64,000 bases of DNA from Ophioderma brevispina (GCA_023653785.1 JAMKCH010058523.1:20555-84554), one strand, 5' to 3'; numbered from the stretch's first letter, positions 11,930-24,140 are shown. Notes: generated by a model from the sequence alone, not told the origin. Numbers and translations: made by a program.

Positions 11930-12996
11930 AACTTTCAGCTAAAACAGGATAGTGGTGCTAAGATAGTCGCCCTGAGTTACTGAAAAGGTAACACTGAAAA
12001 CCCAAATATGTCTCATTACGACTGTGGGTTGTCAGTATTTGGTGAACACTGACACACATGTAGCTATTGAGTAAGATTTAATCAAAAGGTTCAAACAAGT
12101 TCTTCATGCATGGCACATTGTGTATAAGAACAGCAGTGGCATGTGCATGGGGATGTGATTCCATTAAAAGTGCCATTCACAAGAATCCCCATTATTATTC
12201 AGCCTGTATTTCAGGTCAGTCTTGCTGTAACACTATTCTTGTGCCTCCCCACCACTGAAGACTCTTTTTTTGTCGTCTCGTAGGCTTAATACATCATAAT
12301 AAACTTTTAAAACTTAGAGAGTTCATCCTACCTGAAGAAGGTTGCATGGGATTCAAAGTAACATAAACAAAGACGCAGATCTTTTTAAATATCATACAAA
12401 TGGGTACCAAGTGGCCATTGTGCGTGTAATTACATTAATAGTAACTGAGCCCAAGAAAGAAATATGTGGACGCCTGCCTATAAGGTGAATTGTAAAAGCA
12501 AATGTCCATTAGTCCTATTAGAACGTGTTAATACTCTACCCCCCCCCCCCTTAGATCTTGTGGCGACTCTTTTCGTTGGTTGACGCCGAATTCTTATTGT
12601 AGATTTGCCATAGTTTGTTTCCTTTTGAATTAAGAGGCTATGGTGAGCATGCTTTGAGTCCTGTACAAAAGAAGATTTAGATGGATACTACGTTGTACGG
12701 GGTCAATGATTACGTTCGAGTTTGCTGCTAGCATGTTGTGTAATCGTATTCAAATACCTTTTAAAGCTTGCCACCTGCAAGGTCATTGCTTGTATTGAAT
12801 GATTTTCTTAATAAAATTGGGTCTTGAATCCTATTCACCATATGAGGCTTGTGTTTTGCAGTCCGGTCACTTACGGTCCCTTTGATGGCAAGGAGAAGGT
12901 GGGCATTTTTTCCCAAGAGCAAGAGAATTATTTTTTAGTGTTTGAAGGCATTGATGATATGAGCAATACTCCTTTACGTATATATTTATTAATCTT
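11930..12996. other. Non-coding stretch, nothing recognised
   Basis: A C-run lies at about 12539-12550. No exon, RNA gene or matched repeat was seen. Confidence 0.5.
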
Positions 12997-14091
12997 CCTG
13001 GAGATGGCCAGCGCACACAGTGTTGAAATAAAAAAAACCCATGGCGCTTGGAACGGATTCGAAACCGCGACCTTCGTATTACATGCACGACGCTCTAACG
13101 ACTGAGCTATCAAAGCAGGTTGGTAGAATAGCGATAGATATCATTTATAGGTGTTAGGGGTCGAAAGGTGTCCTTCGCGTTCTAGCGGATAGCATCAGAA
13201 CTGTATATTCAATATACGGATTATATTTGTTTTGAAATTTAAACTACTTATATTAATCTCTGTCTACCTGGAGAACTATTTATAATCTAGTCCCTGGAGA
13301 TGGCCATTGCGCACAAACAGTTTTGAAAAAAAAAAAACCCCATGTGCGCTGGCCGGATTCGAACCGGCGACCTTCGTTTTTATTAACATGCAAGGACGCT
13401 CGAACCGTATCTGAGATATCAAGCCGGTTGGTAGAGACGATAGGGATATCATCATAGGTGTTAGGTTCGAAAGGTGTCCTTCGCTTTCCTAGCGTATAGC
13501 ATCAGAACTGTTATTTAACATATACATGTATATGTTTTGGAAATTTAGTAACACGATTTAGTTGCTAAAGGTAGAAAAGGATGTATAATGTATGATATTG
13601 CCCTGGAGATGGCCAGCGCACAACAGTGTGAAAAAAAAAAAAAATAAACCAGTGCGCCTTGGCCGGATTCGACCCGGCGACCTTCGTATTACATGCACGA
13701 CGCTCTAACCGACTGAGCTATAACTGTTACAGGGCGGAAAACTTGTGTGCGCTGGCATTCTCCAGGGAAAAGATTAATAAATTTATAATACATACTTGTC
13801 TTACTGGAGAACGAAGTAGTTTAAATTTCAAAACAAATTAATCGTAATGTTACTATACAGTTCTGCTTATCCGCTAGTGGACAGCGAAGACACCTTTCGA
13901 AAACCTAACACCTATAGATGATATCTATCGCTTTCACCAAACCCTGCTTGAAGCTCAAGTCGGTTTTGGTTTTTTTTTTTGTTTAGAGCGTTCTGCATGT
14001 AATACGAAGGGTGCCCAGCGGTTTCGAATTCCGGCCCAAGGCACTTGGGGTTTTTTTTTTCAAAACTGTGTGCGATGGCCCATCTCCAGGG
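12997..14091. repeat. Cluster of four tRNA-like SINE-type units, three direct and one inverted
   Basis: Units start with CCTGGAGATGGCCAGCGCAC at 12997, 13292 and 13601 (spacing about 295-309), and an inverted unit ends at 14091. Each holds a tRNA-like body on the strand opposite to the unit (on the minus strand TAGCTCAGTCGGTTAGAGCG, then CCGGTTCGAATCCGG). These are good A-box and B-box sequences. The 7-base anticodon loop reads CATGTAA, which would give a UGU (Thr) anticodon but lacks the invariant U33. The acceptor stem pairs poorly. A downstream part (TAGGTGTTAG.., GTGTCCTTCGC..) is shared by the units. I read these as tRNA-derived repeats rather than working tRNA genes. Confidence 0.7.
13043..13116 (-). 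repeat. tRNA-Thr(UGU)-like body of unit 1
   Basis: On the minus strand a D-arm (GATAGCTCAGTCG), an anticodon stem TCGTG/TACGA around loop CATGTAA, and a T-arm with TTCGAAT-type loop can be drawn. The T-stem has mismatches here, and position 33 is A rather than U. It looks like a degenerate tRNA-derived promoter rather than a functional tRNA. Confidence 0.5.
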
Positions 14092-16009
14092 AAAGAAAGA
14101 TTAAATAATATCTATACATCCTTGTCTACCTGGAGAACGAAAGTAGTTAAATTTCAATACTCCTTTCCATTGGCGAATGTTGCGAGGTCCATCGGTTTCG
14201 CGAATCGCGTCCCGTCTACAATGAACTTTGAATTCTACTGAATTGACAAGCCCCTGGGCGAATGTTGGCGCTTTCCATCGAACCTGTATTACTTCTTACT
14301 TTCTTTTTAATTAAAATTAACCGTTTCAACTTGCGGTTCTTTGTGATGGCGGAAGGCCCTTCGATAACTTGTGAACCCTGCACCAATCTTCCTCGAAGCA
14401 CAACCATAGCCCTTGAAGCCAAGACAGCCACAGTGTAACCAAGAACCCATGTGGTACATAAAGATCTTCACTCCATAACCTGTACAGTGGCGACTTCAGA
14501 ATCAGAAAAGCAACAATGTCCGAACTATTAGTCCTGTAGGAGAATTCAATAATATCCTTTTTGGTGAAGTTGCAAAGTTCTGTGGAAAATATCGGTACAG
14601 GTTGCTAAGGTTGTAATAGGTACGTACCAGACTGAAAATAAACTCTTTTTAAATAAATTCCAGTAACTCGTGTCATCCTTGAAAAGTGCTTCGTAACACA
14701 TCGTTTGGTGACTGACTTTTGCAAAGTAGTTCACACTACAGACCTTTAATGCTCTTGCAAAGAGCTCGTGTGAATTCGGCCTTATTCGTTTTTTTTTTTA
14801 CCCATAAACATTGGGCGTAATGAAAATTCCACCTAGACATTGTTTTTTCATTTCTCATCGAGGTCTACAAGATTTACCATTTTGATATTTTATTAAGTTG
14901 TAACTCTCACTAAGTGTTTTAGTTTTTATAAAGCTTTAAGCGATACTAGATATTGCTTCTGCATATGACATGACGTCAATAGCACACGAAGGGTATTGTA
15001 ATTTTGACATAATTTTTTACCTCTGTGACCGCACGTGACGTTTTTTTAAAACCAAACCCTCCAAAAAAAACATGGCCCTGATAGCTTGGTGTCCTATTTA
15101 ACACAAATGGAAAATAAAGCAATTTTCCTTTAACGAAGACCAAAAAAAAACTTCTTGGATATGGGCTAGTTATATGATGCAATTCAATATGGTTTGATAT
15201 ATCTGTCGCAGGTCCTGGTGACACAGACTCACAAACACCGTTGTAAATACCACACCGGAACCGCAGGACTGCCGTCCCTCTCAAATGTTAGCCAAAGCTT
15301 TCTATTCCTCTCTTCTTGTTTGATATTGAATTCGTACTGAATTTTGTTGCGTTTAAATTCAACTCCGACTTTAGCCCTCTCTCCTTCTTTTGATGAATTA
15401 GAAGGTACTATTTGACCCCTTTCAAATGTCCCTCCTCAATCGAATCTGAAGTATCCCAGATAAAATCTTGTAAGCCGCGGCTGACCCGAAGACACCGAGG
15501 TTTTTGAGTTAATTTGCTGCTGTCCAGCTCTAATCTTACATCTGGTTGAATCGTCTAACACTCTCAATTGCAATGGATAACGTAGTTATATACACATTGG
15601 TTGACCCATTGTTTTACTCTGATACTATGTAGCCAAAACTATTTCAACAATCCGATTTCCACAAATTTGCTTATTTTAAACTGAATTATAATCTCATAAA
15701 TTGCCTTACGTATTAATTGCGTTTAAATACGGGAAAAACGCGTGTAAATTGATTATCAGAACGATTTTGAAGCTTTTTATACAAATAATGTGTTTGTATT
15801 TTCCGGTTTTCGGAACAAACTATGTGTTAGTGCCACTAATACATAGTTGTCCAGAAAATACAATGGCATCGCATACACAAAACATTTATTTCTATCTATA
15901 TAATAAGAACTGAAAAGTATGTGCCTTCAGTTTTGACCCACTGGCACCAAAGGGTCATGTGTAAAACATATTTGACTATTTCGCAGTCTATACAACAAAC
16001 ATATTTTAT
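14092..16009. other. Non-coding stretch, nothing recognised
   Basis: AT-rich with several poly-T and poly-A tracts. Open frames such as 14976-15284 (minus) have no domain signature and no splice context. Confidence 0.5.
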
Positions 16010-16012
16010 GTA

Positions 16013-18200
16013 AAGGGATTTATTGGTATGACTCTTTCGGCACATATATACTGAAATCTCCCTAAATATGATGTACCAGATGGTTTTCTGCTCATTGGAG
16101 TGTTCCTTGCGAAGAAAACACATTTTCATGCTTAACTTTCGAAGTAGAAGACGGTTTTAACCGAAGCGCCCTGTTTTATTTTTTTACGCAATCGTTTTGC
16201 TGCAAGCCATGATTAGTCTTTCACACTATTGACCGTATGATCGGTGGGTGTCAAGTCTGGCCTGTATGAAGACGGATCGATTTACTTTTAACATTGAAAT
16301 ATAAACAGAAGGCAGCTCTAATATTGACGTTTTCCTTTAAAATAATATAATTTAATCAAAATATGGGCATACATTTGTGCCTAATTTTTTATTTAAATAA
16401 AATGAAAAAAGTAAAAAATTAAATAATTTTTAAAATTAAAATTAGGAAACTCTTCATCATGCAAAAAAAAAAACAAGAGAATTTTTAATTCGGACAAAAT
16501 TTTGTCGCATTTTGCAATACATTTTTGAAGTCGCTCTGCTTAACATAATTAAATTTCAGAGCATTTAGGGAGTGTCCCAATATCTGCATTTTATTGAAGT
16601 GTTTATTTTAAAAGCCTCAATATTATCAATTCATACGAATTCATATTTGTATTGCACATGTAGCATTTCTACTACAATGTACATCATGTAATGAAGGTCA
16701 ACTTGAATCGATCTTTTTTTTTTATATTTCACAAGATTTCCATTATTTGTTGCATGTGCTTTAAATGTCTGCGACTCAATAAGTTTGTAGTGTAATTTGC
16801 ATTTTTTAAGGTAAAAATCATTTAAATTTTTTCCAACTCCATATCACTGGGCAATCACTGATCAATCACTTGCAGGAGCATATGAGGTGGGATAATTATT
16901 ATCTTCGACTTAAGCAGCATAGAAAAGCTTGCCTTAATGGCAAAAAGGGTGGCACCAGAATTTAACTATTGACTTTAGAAAGCAAAATGTAAATACCGAG
17001 TAATCAAACATCAGCACTATACATTCAGCACCCAAACATTGTGTTATATTTCGTACAAAATAACTTTATTAGAAATCTGAAAAGGCACATACATAAATGT
17101 AGAGTTTCCCCAATGATCATGGGCATTTTATATGAAATAGAGTAAAAGAAATCATTGTACATCTGGAGGATTGTCAAGATAAAATATCTCATAATCATCA
17201 TCATGACTGAGTGGTTGAATCCCCGTGGTCAATATTTACATCATAATGTAGCCTCTGAAGGAATCACACCAAATTAGCCTAAACTCCATTCTTACAGATA
17301 CAACATTAAAAATAATACATATTTTTCAAGTATACAAATTTGTGGTATCCTTCTAAATATATTAACAAAAATATGGAAGAAAGTGAACATTTGAATAGTT
17401 AAAATTATTCAAGCAGTTCAAAAAAATTGAGGGTGAGAGATAATTATTATCTCCAGCTTGAAAGTCAGAATGCTAGAAAATATGGTAATCCTATAACTGT
17501 GCACAGAATTGCTAATACTGAAAAAAAAATGGCAAGCGATGAAGTCTTCTAACATAAGTTTGGAATATATGGTATCAGATATATGTGACATCATAGTAAT
17601 TTGCATTGTTTTGAATATGCCTACTGATTTAAGAATTTATGACCACTTAGGTGTATAAGGTGATGAGATAATTATTATCTTGCACCCATGCAGGGCCATC
17701 TTGAAATATGGGACCCAAAAGTACAGAATACACAGAATTTTGGTATAATTTTTTTTTGTAAGGGTAAGGTACTTAATCCTCACAAACATACATTGCATAT
17801 CAACATACTTTCCCTTACATCCAAATACTACTTTCCAATACTTTTCAACAACTGAACGTATTGAAGAGGAATACAGTCAATTTCTTTTAAAATTCAAGCC
17901 ATGAATTTGTATAGATATGAACTCATAATGCAAAATACTGGAGGGTGTGATAATATGATCTTGTTTAAATTTTCAAAACCAATTCAGGTTTGGCACAGCT
18001 TGTTGTCAGAAAACCAAAGCCTGAGATAACATTATCTTGGACTTGATATTTTCCTCTTACAATTCAGAGGCATTATTTGTAATCTAATCTAATAATGCAA
18101 TACGCAGGGAGATGTATAATTAGTCCTAGTTTTTACTTTTCAACCTACAGTTGTAAGGTTTGTACAGGAAAATCAAGATTGAGATAATAATTATCTCCCT
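16013..18200 (+). repeat. Long dispersed repeat family, copy C, with internal AGATAAT-T-ATTATCT boxes
   Basis: This is the most complete plus-strand copy. Its first 400 bases match copy B. From about 16470 to 18200 it matches copy D on the opposite strand (60665 down to 58780), including the block CTTCGACTTAAGCAGCATAG. Inside the second half a 15-base palindrome, AGATAATTATTATCT (7-bp arms, single central base), recurs at 16891 (13 of 15 bases), 17438, 17666 and 18182, with degenerate versions near 17948 and 18024. They lie 80-550 bases apart. No protein is encoded. It could be a non-autonomous DNA transposon or Helitron-like element; the ends are not diagnostic. Confidence 0.75.
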
Positions 18201-18239
18201 TTAAAATTGTATTTACAACACAACTACAGCTCTGGAAAC

Positions 18240-18480
18240 TTATTATAATAGGCCGTGTGTATCTGTCTGTCCGTACTTTTTGTCGGAGGCCGGGGGTCGT
18301 ACGGTCACGAAACTTGGTGGGTGGGTGTAGCTGGGACCAGGCCAGATCGAGTTCGATTGGTTAGTGGATATGCGCCATACAAGCTGGGTAATCGCAAAAA
18401 ATGGTTTTCAAACAAGTAGTGCTTTAAAAAAAGGCCAGGTGATCACGAAACCCGGGGACTGCCAAGTTATAAATTATTTT
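18240..18480 (+). repeat. Repeat with TCTGTCTGTCCGT core
   Basis: The stretch containing TGTATCTGTCTGTCCGTACT followed by ACGGTCACGAAACTTGGTGG resembles a widespread non-coding element whose relatives may lie at 39423-39560 and 42996-43330. Only the pyrimidine/CCGT core is clearly shared. Confidence 0.35.
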
Positions 18481-18518
18481 TTTGATATGTGCACCTGAGC
18501 CATTCACCAATGGGCGAC

Positions 18519-18795
18519 TTAAAGGTGCTTGTTCCGATTTTAGTCTATTGTGTTATCTACTTGATATGAAAGCCTGACACTTGTATACACTGGCCACCAA
18601 GCACCATGGGAAATAAACTTGCACTTTTGATGCTAGACGCGATAATGCATAGTGAAAAGCCCCAGTCACTACTGTGCTAATATTGATGATTAACCATTAA
18701 AACGGCAATTTTTTGTCTATCTTGAGAACGGAATGGATTTAAAAGCTGAAATTTCAAGACAAGAAAAATACAGTTTTTCATCTGGGAAAATCTCT
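18519..18795 (-). repeat. TTAA-flanked MITE family 2, truncated copy
   Basis: It begins at TTAAAGGTGCTTGTTCCGAT, the terminal inverted repeat of this family. It follows, in reverse, the internal order of the full copies at 31504 and 58902. The far terminus is missing. TTAA targets are used by piggyBac- and Kolobok-type transposases. Confidence 0.75.
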
Positions 18796-18880
18796 TTATT
18801 TCGACAAAGTGTTAACTAAGATTGAAAACTGGCAAGTATGTGTGCGCACTTCTTTTATCTCTAGGAAGATTAATATTGCC

Positions 18881-18990
18881 TAAAGGTCCATGGTCCGATC
18901 AATAATAGCCTCATCCCCAGAATCCCAGATTTTACCGGAAGTGGTCAAACTTTTGGTATCAGAAGAAAGCTACTATTTTCAAGACGTGAT
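18881..18990 (+). repeat. TTAA-flanked MITE family 1, 5' fragment
   Basis: The block AAAGGTCCATGG..CCGATC..AGCCTCATCCCCAGA..TTTTACCGGAAGTGGTC matches the left ends of the copies at 31150, 32932 and 53786, then homology is lost. Confidence 0.7.
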
Positions 18991-20797
18991 GTGGATCACA
19001 AAATGCCACTTCACACACGTACTGTTCCAATTTTCCAAACTCTATTGTCTGTATGCACAAAAGAGTAAGTGTAATTTAGTCCCACCAGAAAGCACATTTA
19101 TCTTTGCATTGACATGATTTATTTTGTAGTCTTGAAATTTGCAGTTTAATCTTTAAAATTTCCAAGTCATTTTATGAAGGAAAGGTTAAATAACTATTAA
19201 TTTTGCACAAAACTAATTTTGACTTAGACCAAGTCTAACTTTAAACCTGGTCTAACTATTTGGCACATATGGACTTATCAGTCTATCTTCTACTGATTGA
19301 CAAGTCCCTTCAGCTCTCTCCCTCTGGCAACAAAAATCTTGATTTCATCAAATATGCAAAATGAACTAAGTGAATATGAGTGGATGTTCATATTTAGATT
19401 ACTATGGAGATTACTTTGTTGTCCACTAATGTGATGCTTTCATAATACAGTAATCCAGTATTTTAATAGTTTGTACTAGTTGGCTAAGGTACGAAGCTGC
19501 ACTAGGCACACGCCTGACCTAGATGTGGTTTTGCAGCTACAACTTTATAGTTAATCCTTTGTTCAATACAGTCGCTCAATAATCCATATTTGTCAATTTT
19601 TTATTTTTATTTCAAAAAGGTCAACATTATTTATTTTCCAGGGCATATTCAGAATCAGCATGAAAAGTCATCTAAATGAATTGAAACAAGCCCAACCTTT
19701 ACTGGTTATTTTTTTAGATGGCTTTCCAAATGTCCTGCTAGCACTTGGGACACTATCTTTAAAGTCACTGACTTTATATGTGCTATAACATATACAGAAA
19801 TGTAGCACTGCAAGTAAGTAATGGTGAATCCAAACGATGAGGTATAAAACCATGCAAGGAGTCAAATTGATACAGGTGGACACCCTGAGTAAATGAACAA
19901 AGGTGTGCCAATCTTGTGTGGGAAGGACTGGACAAATGGCAAATAAGACAGGATGGGGGCAAGGGTAAAAGGGAAGGACAAGACTGACAACTAAGTGCAC
20001 TTTAATGAACTAAAGAGCACAAAACAAGAACACAATCCAATCTTGTCCCTCTTTTACCCTTGCTCTGTTCTTGTCTGTTTCCCATTTCTCCTGTTCTCCC
20101 CGATCCAACACATGGTTGGCATTTAGAATATAACTTGGTGATACATCAAATATAAGGACTACAAAGTAGTCTAGTTCCAAAAATGTTCTTCACTTGGTCA
20201 ATGCAGATGGGAGTATCATCCCATTAAGTGCAGGGCTAACATTTTTAACACACAGAAGCTTTAAAGCTATGTTAATCTGTCCTTGCATGCATGACCATTA
20301 ATCAGAAAACAGCTGCATTAAAAAGCCTTTGGGAAAAGGTGCATCAAGTTTCTTGTTTAAACTCTAAGTATCAAATTGAGGAATGTTGGTATCAGAACCC
20401 CTTTGATGAGTGCATACTTCCTGGTTGTAAAAGGGGGCAGAGCTATCGGCGCACATGCATGTTTGGTAATCCAGCAATAGCAGATTGCTAATCAGAGGCA
20501 AGTGCATTTTTTCTGGTGTAAATACGCAGAGAACCCAGTAGTACGCGCTCGTCAAAGGGTTTCTGTCCCGAGTATAATATAGAAGACAAGACAGTTCTCG
20601 TTCCACAAGTCTTGCCTTATTTCACACATAGGTATATGCAAAACATGGCTCATAAAAACATGACCTTTGGTAGTCTTGCAGAAATGTTTGTCATACTGCC
20701 CCACCATACTTTTTTCATTTATTGGGTTTTGCCTCCATTTAGAAACAACAGCTGTTTCTTACAAGTGTTTCATTTCAAAAGTTACTTTAGCCACATT
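18991..20797. other. Non-coding stretch, no gene seen
   Basis: A 110-codon minus-strand frame (19668-20000) is rich in His, Cys and Leu with no domain pattern or splice context and is judged spurious. Nothing else recognised. Confidence 0.5.
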
Positions 20798-21071
20798 GGC
20801 TGGTATTCTGAAAGGGAGTCTAACTTTAGACCTGGGTTTAAACCAGGATTAGTCTTACATGGGTGGACCTTTTTTCTTTTCAAAATACTGTGAAAGTTAA
20901 ATGTAACAGGTGAGAAAATTCCTCGTGGATGGGAGCCCATCCACAAGGAAATTTCTCACCTGTTAAAGCACATCTTTAGGGTATGTTGGAAGTAAAAAAG
21001 GTCCACTCATATAGGACTAATCCTGGCTTAAACGTGGGTCTGAAGTTAGACTCCATTTCAGAATACCAGCC
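20798..21071. repeat. Foldback MITE, about 274 bp palindrome
   Basis: GGCTGGTATTCTGAAA at the left end is answered by TTTCAGAATACCAGCC at the right. The arms pair almost throughout, with the centre at GGATGGGAGCCCATCC (about 20936). Direct ATT flanks both sides (20795-20797 and 21072-21074), a possible 3-bp target duplication as made by PIF/Harbinger-type transposases. Transcribed RNA would fold into a long hairpin. Confidence 0.85.
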
Positions 21072-21074
21072 ATT

Positions 21075-22078
21075 GACAATTAATGGTTGATTTGTATTAA
21101 ACCTATTTTATACAACATATTGCAGGACCCTGGGCCCCAAATCTTTATGATAACTGTCTAAACTGCCTCAGTCATCTAGTTATTCAATCAGTGTTCTACA
21201 ACTGAATGCCATATCCCTCAGAGAGTGCAGAGGGAAGGGGTTAACATGTTGAATAACAAAAGTTTTGTTTTTGGTCAGTCTAGCCATTTTCATAATTGGG
21301 TGTAAGAGTAGAAGCTAGTAAGCTACTTTCATATTGGAATTTTTAAATTGCTTTATGCTTTACGATAGCCTTTCCTACAAAACAGACAATCCATGTTGTA
21401 ATTGGGTGGAGCACCTTTAAGGCATGTGCAAAACATGGTCAAACCCATTGACCAAGTTTACAGTAGTTTGAAACACTTTCTGAAAACATAGCTAGGGAGT
21501 TTAGGGGTAGTAATTTGTTCAACAATGACCAATGTATTTTTTTCGCCCATGTGACACATGAATTCAGAGGTCCTTCTGAGCAAAATGGACATGAAGAACA
21601 TCGATAACTTATGAGAACCAGTACAACGTGCTGCTTGATAAGACACTGGCACATTTTGAAAGGAGTGCACCCTCGATTTTTTTAAACCCATATTTTTGCA
21701 TAACTGGTAGTTGCAATGCTTGCACTTGTGTTAGTTCTCACCTGAAATGATTATGTCCAAGTCAATAACTCCGCAGAAGTGGAATGATTTTGCAATATAA
21801 CCACTCTGGAATGATTTTTCTCAAAAAAACCATTAATTTTTGGTTGAAAATGAGCCTCTTTAACTCTTCTTTGGACCACCGCTTTGACAATCATGGGTCC
21901 ACCACTGCTGATCTACAATTTCTCTACACTTATTATATAGAATATCACTTTTTACCATATGAATCAGACTGTCATACAACAACTCTCCTTAATCTTTCAA
22001 CACAGCAATGCATTACAAATATGAATGATCATCTGATAAAAGATGCCAAGTTTGTAAGTTGAAATAAGGTGCCAAATC
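21075..22078. other. Non-coding 3' flank of the minus-strand gene
   Basis: No exon-like frame was seen. If the terminal exon at 22429-22079 is right, part of this stretch is its 3' untranslated region or downstream flank. Confidence 0.4.
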
Positions 22079-22429
22079 TTAGGTAAAGATATCTTTTTCT
22101 TTTACCTTCAACAAATCCACTACATTTTTTGGCAACTTTGTGCTGGGAAGCAAATTAAAAGAATTTGAGATAACATCATCCTTTCTAACGTCCTCTACCC
22201 ATTCAATTCTTTTGCCCTTTTCCACTTTTTTAAAGACGTAGCAATACCCCGTATAGCTTGCATGGTACCACTTTACTGTCATGAATTCAGAATCATTAGG
22301 GTATTCTACTACTTCAGCAACCTGCGGCCAATCATTCGGATATTCGTCAGAGTACACGCACACCATTTTCCCAGGCTCAATCGCATTAATTTGCTCTTCT
22401 TTTCGTTTCTTCTTAGGACCAACCTGAAC
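22079..22429 (-). CDS. Terminal exon: PKKKRK nuclear-localisation signal plus small C-terminal domain
   Basis: A phase-0 exon of 351 bases (116 codons plus stop). The acceptor reads TTCTATAACAG on the minus strand. The protein opens with VQVGPKKKRKEEQ, a classic monopartite nuclear-localisation signal. A compact domain of about 85 residues follows, with evenly spaced aromatics (VCVYSDEYPNDWPQVAEV, VKWYHASYTGYCYVF, EWVEDVRKDDVI). This pattern suggests a small beta-barrel of the chromo/Tudor/BAH kind, which is inference from the pattern only. The exon follows 23333-23469 in phase. The product is probably a nuclear chromatin- or DNA-associated protein. I know no gene symbol. Confidence 0.8.
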   Translation of the reverse strand, partial: VQVGPKKKRKEEQINAIEPGKMVCVYSDEYPNDWPQVAEVVEYPNDSEFMTVKWYHASYTGYCYVFKKVEKGKRIEWVEDVRKDDVISNSFNLLPSTKLPKNVVDLLKVKEKDIFT

Positions 22430-23332
22430 CTGTTATAGAAATCATAGAAAAATGTCAACTCATATTTATAATGTTAATATAAAATACCAATCCTTCAAAC
22501 CCCATTTCAGCATCACATTTGCATATAAATTATGGCCCATTAGGTAGGTTTAATTTCAGATCCAAACCTCATGCAATGTTCATTAAATTTTTCCTGAAAA
22601 CATTTTTGAAAATAATTTCACTAAATTGAGAATTAAAAAATAGTGAGAAAATGGGGTAAGCAGTTTGTGATCGGTAGTATGATAAAGGTATTGTAAACAT
22701 TTTAGGCAGAAATGATTTAGAAATTCAAATTACCCATATGTAATGCATGTATGAAATGGACTTGCACAAAATGCTTGACATATGAGCTATTTATCACTCA
22801 TAGTGTGATCCCAATCCATGGCGCACAGAACAACAAATTTCAAATGTATAATAAAAAATATTGGAGCCCACATAGACACTATTAATTCTACAGTTGCTGT
22901 CAGAATTGTCCAGAGGTGGGCAACATGCACGTTTAATATTTGTGTGAAAGGGATGGAAGCCTATACTGGCAGTCTTATGTGCGATTCACCAATGCGGTGG
23001 CTGCCCTTTTCAACAAGCCAATCGGCATTCACTTCCGTGTTGGTACATGTCATGCTCAGCGCATGGTAAATAACTCTGAACAATTATAGCCACTGTACAA
23101 CCAGCAAAAGCTCAAATCATTTCCAATCTAGAAAACCCATAAAAAAATTTATTTTAAAAATCTGTGTTCAACCCAGGTTAAATCCAAAAGAGGAAGTTCT
23201 GGTGCAATCCCATTTTCTATCTAAGTTTACGTAGCACTTCATTGTACAATTAGAACATTGAACAATATGGTGCAGAAAAGCACCCTGTTTATTTTCTTGT
23301 GATCAATTTAGTTTCTGCTATAAATTACTTAC

Positions 23333-23469
23333 TACCACATCTGGTTCCAATGGTCTCTTGGTCTGGGTTTGGACTGCATTTGGTTGCTGTGATATGCTCA
23401 CTGGCATATGTTGACTATCAAAACAGATGTCATGGAGGGGGAAGCGTACATCGGTTTCTTCACCATTTG
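23333..23469 (-). CDS. Penultimate exon of the minus-strand gene (linker)
   Basis: 137 bases. The acceptor is TTTTAACAG and the donor GTAAGT. The first two bases (CA) complete a codon with the single G left by exon 24603-24857, and the exon ends in phase 0, matching the terminal exon. It encodes NGEETDVRFPLHDICFDS.. followed by a Gln/Pro/Thr-rich stretch, so it is probably a flexible linker. Exact phase continuity on both sides is strong support. Confidence 0.75.
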
Positions 23470-23595
23470 CTGTTAAAATAACCAAAAAAATTCAAATATT
23501 ATTGGGTTTTTGAAAAGATGCAGCCTGGCTCTTGCACAGACAACATTTAGTGCATTGCCTAGTTTAGTTTTCTGTAAGGTAAGCACATTACGCAA

Positions 23596-23930
23596 TTAAA
23601 GGTGCTTGTTCTGTTTTTTTTGTGTGTTTTTTTTTGTCCATCATTTCTCTACTTGATATGAAAAGCCTGACACTTGCAAACACTGATCATCAAGAATTGT
23701 GGTTAACAAACTTGCAGTTTTGAGGGTAGTAGCAACAATGCATAGTATAGTGCAATGCCCTATTCATTACTGTGCAAATTTAGACGGTCAATTTAAAAAT
23801 TTCAGTTTGTGGAGACTATCTTGGTTAAGAAATAGATTTGAAAGCCAAAATTACAGGAAGACAATGAGAAAATATGCCTTTTCATCTGATATCAAAAGTG
23901 ATACTACTTCCAGGTAAATTGGGGTCTCCA
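23596..23930 (-). repeat. TTAA-flanked MITE family 2 in an intron
   Basis: It starts at TTAAAGGTGCTTGTTCTG and carries, in reverse order, the internal blocks of the 31504 and 58902 copies (ACTTGATATGAAAAGCCTGACACTTG.., ..TTTTCATCTGATATCAAAA). The right terminus is degraded. It lies in the intron between 23469 and 24603. Confidence 0.75.
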
Positions 23931-24095
23931 AGACAATAAGAACAAGCATGTTAGGCTTCAAATGATTAATATCAATAAAACAGGTCTAAGCTATGGGGCA
24001 GCGAGATATGAATAGTCCCTCATAACATAAAAATGCAGCATCAGAAGCAACTGAAATTTTAGAAATATCCTTTTCTTGAGGATATCTAGTAAACC

Positions 24096-24140
24096 CTAAA
24101 CAAAAATGAAGGTGCTAGGATCACAAAATGCACCTTTAAA
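24096..24140 (-). repeat. Terminus of a third TTAA-type repeat
   Basis: On the minus strand TTTAAAGGTGCATTTTGTGATCCTAGCACCTTCAT matches the plus-strand sequence at about 30573-30612. Only this end could be matched. Confidence 0.5.

Noticed and set aside
13655..13727. Functional tRNA-Thr gene in unit 3
   Set aside because: No U33 in the anticodon loop, poor acceptor stem, and the copies differ by indels; it fits a tRNA-derived repeat better.
12997..14091. CRISPR-like array
   Set aside because: The roughly 300-base spacing reflects whole SINE-type units, not short repeats with unique spacers, and the genome is eukaryotic.
19668..20000. 110-codon minus-strand frame
   Set aside because: His/Cys/Leu-rich without motif or gene context.
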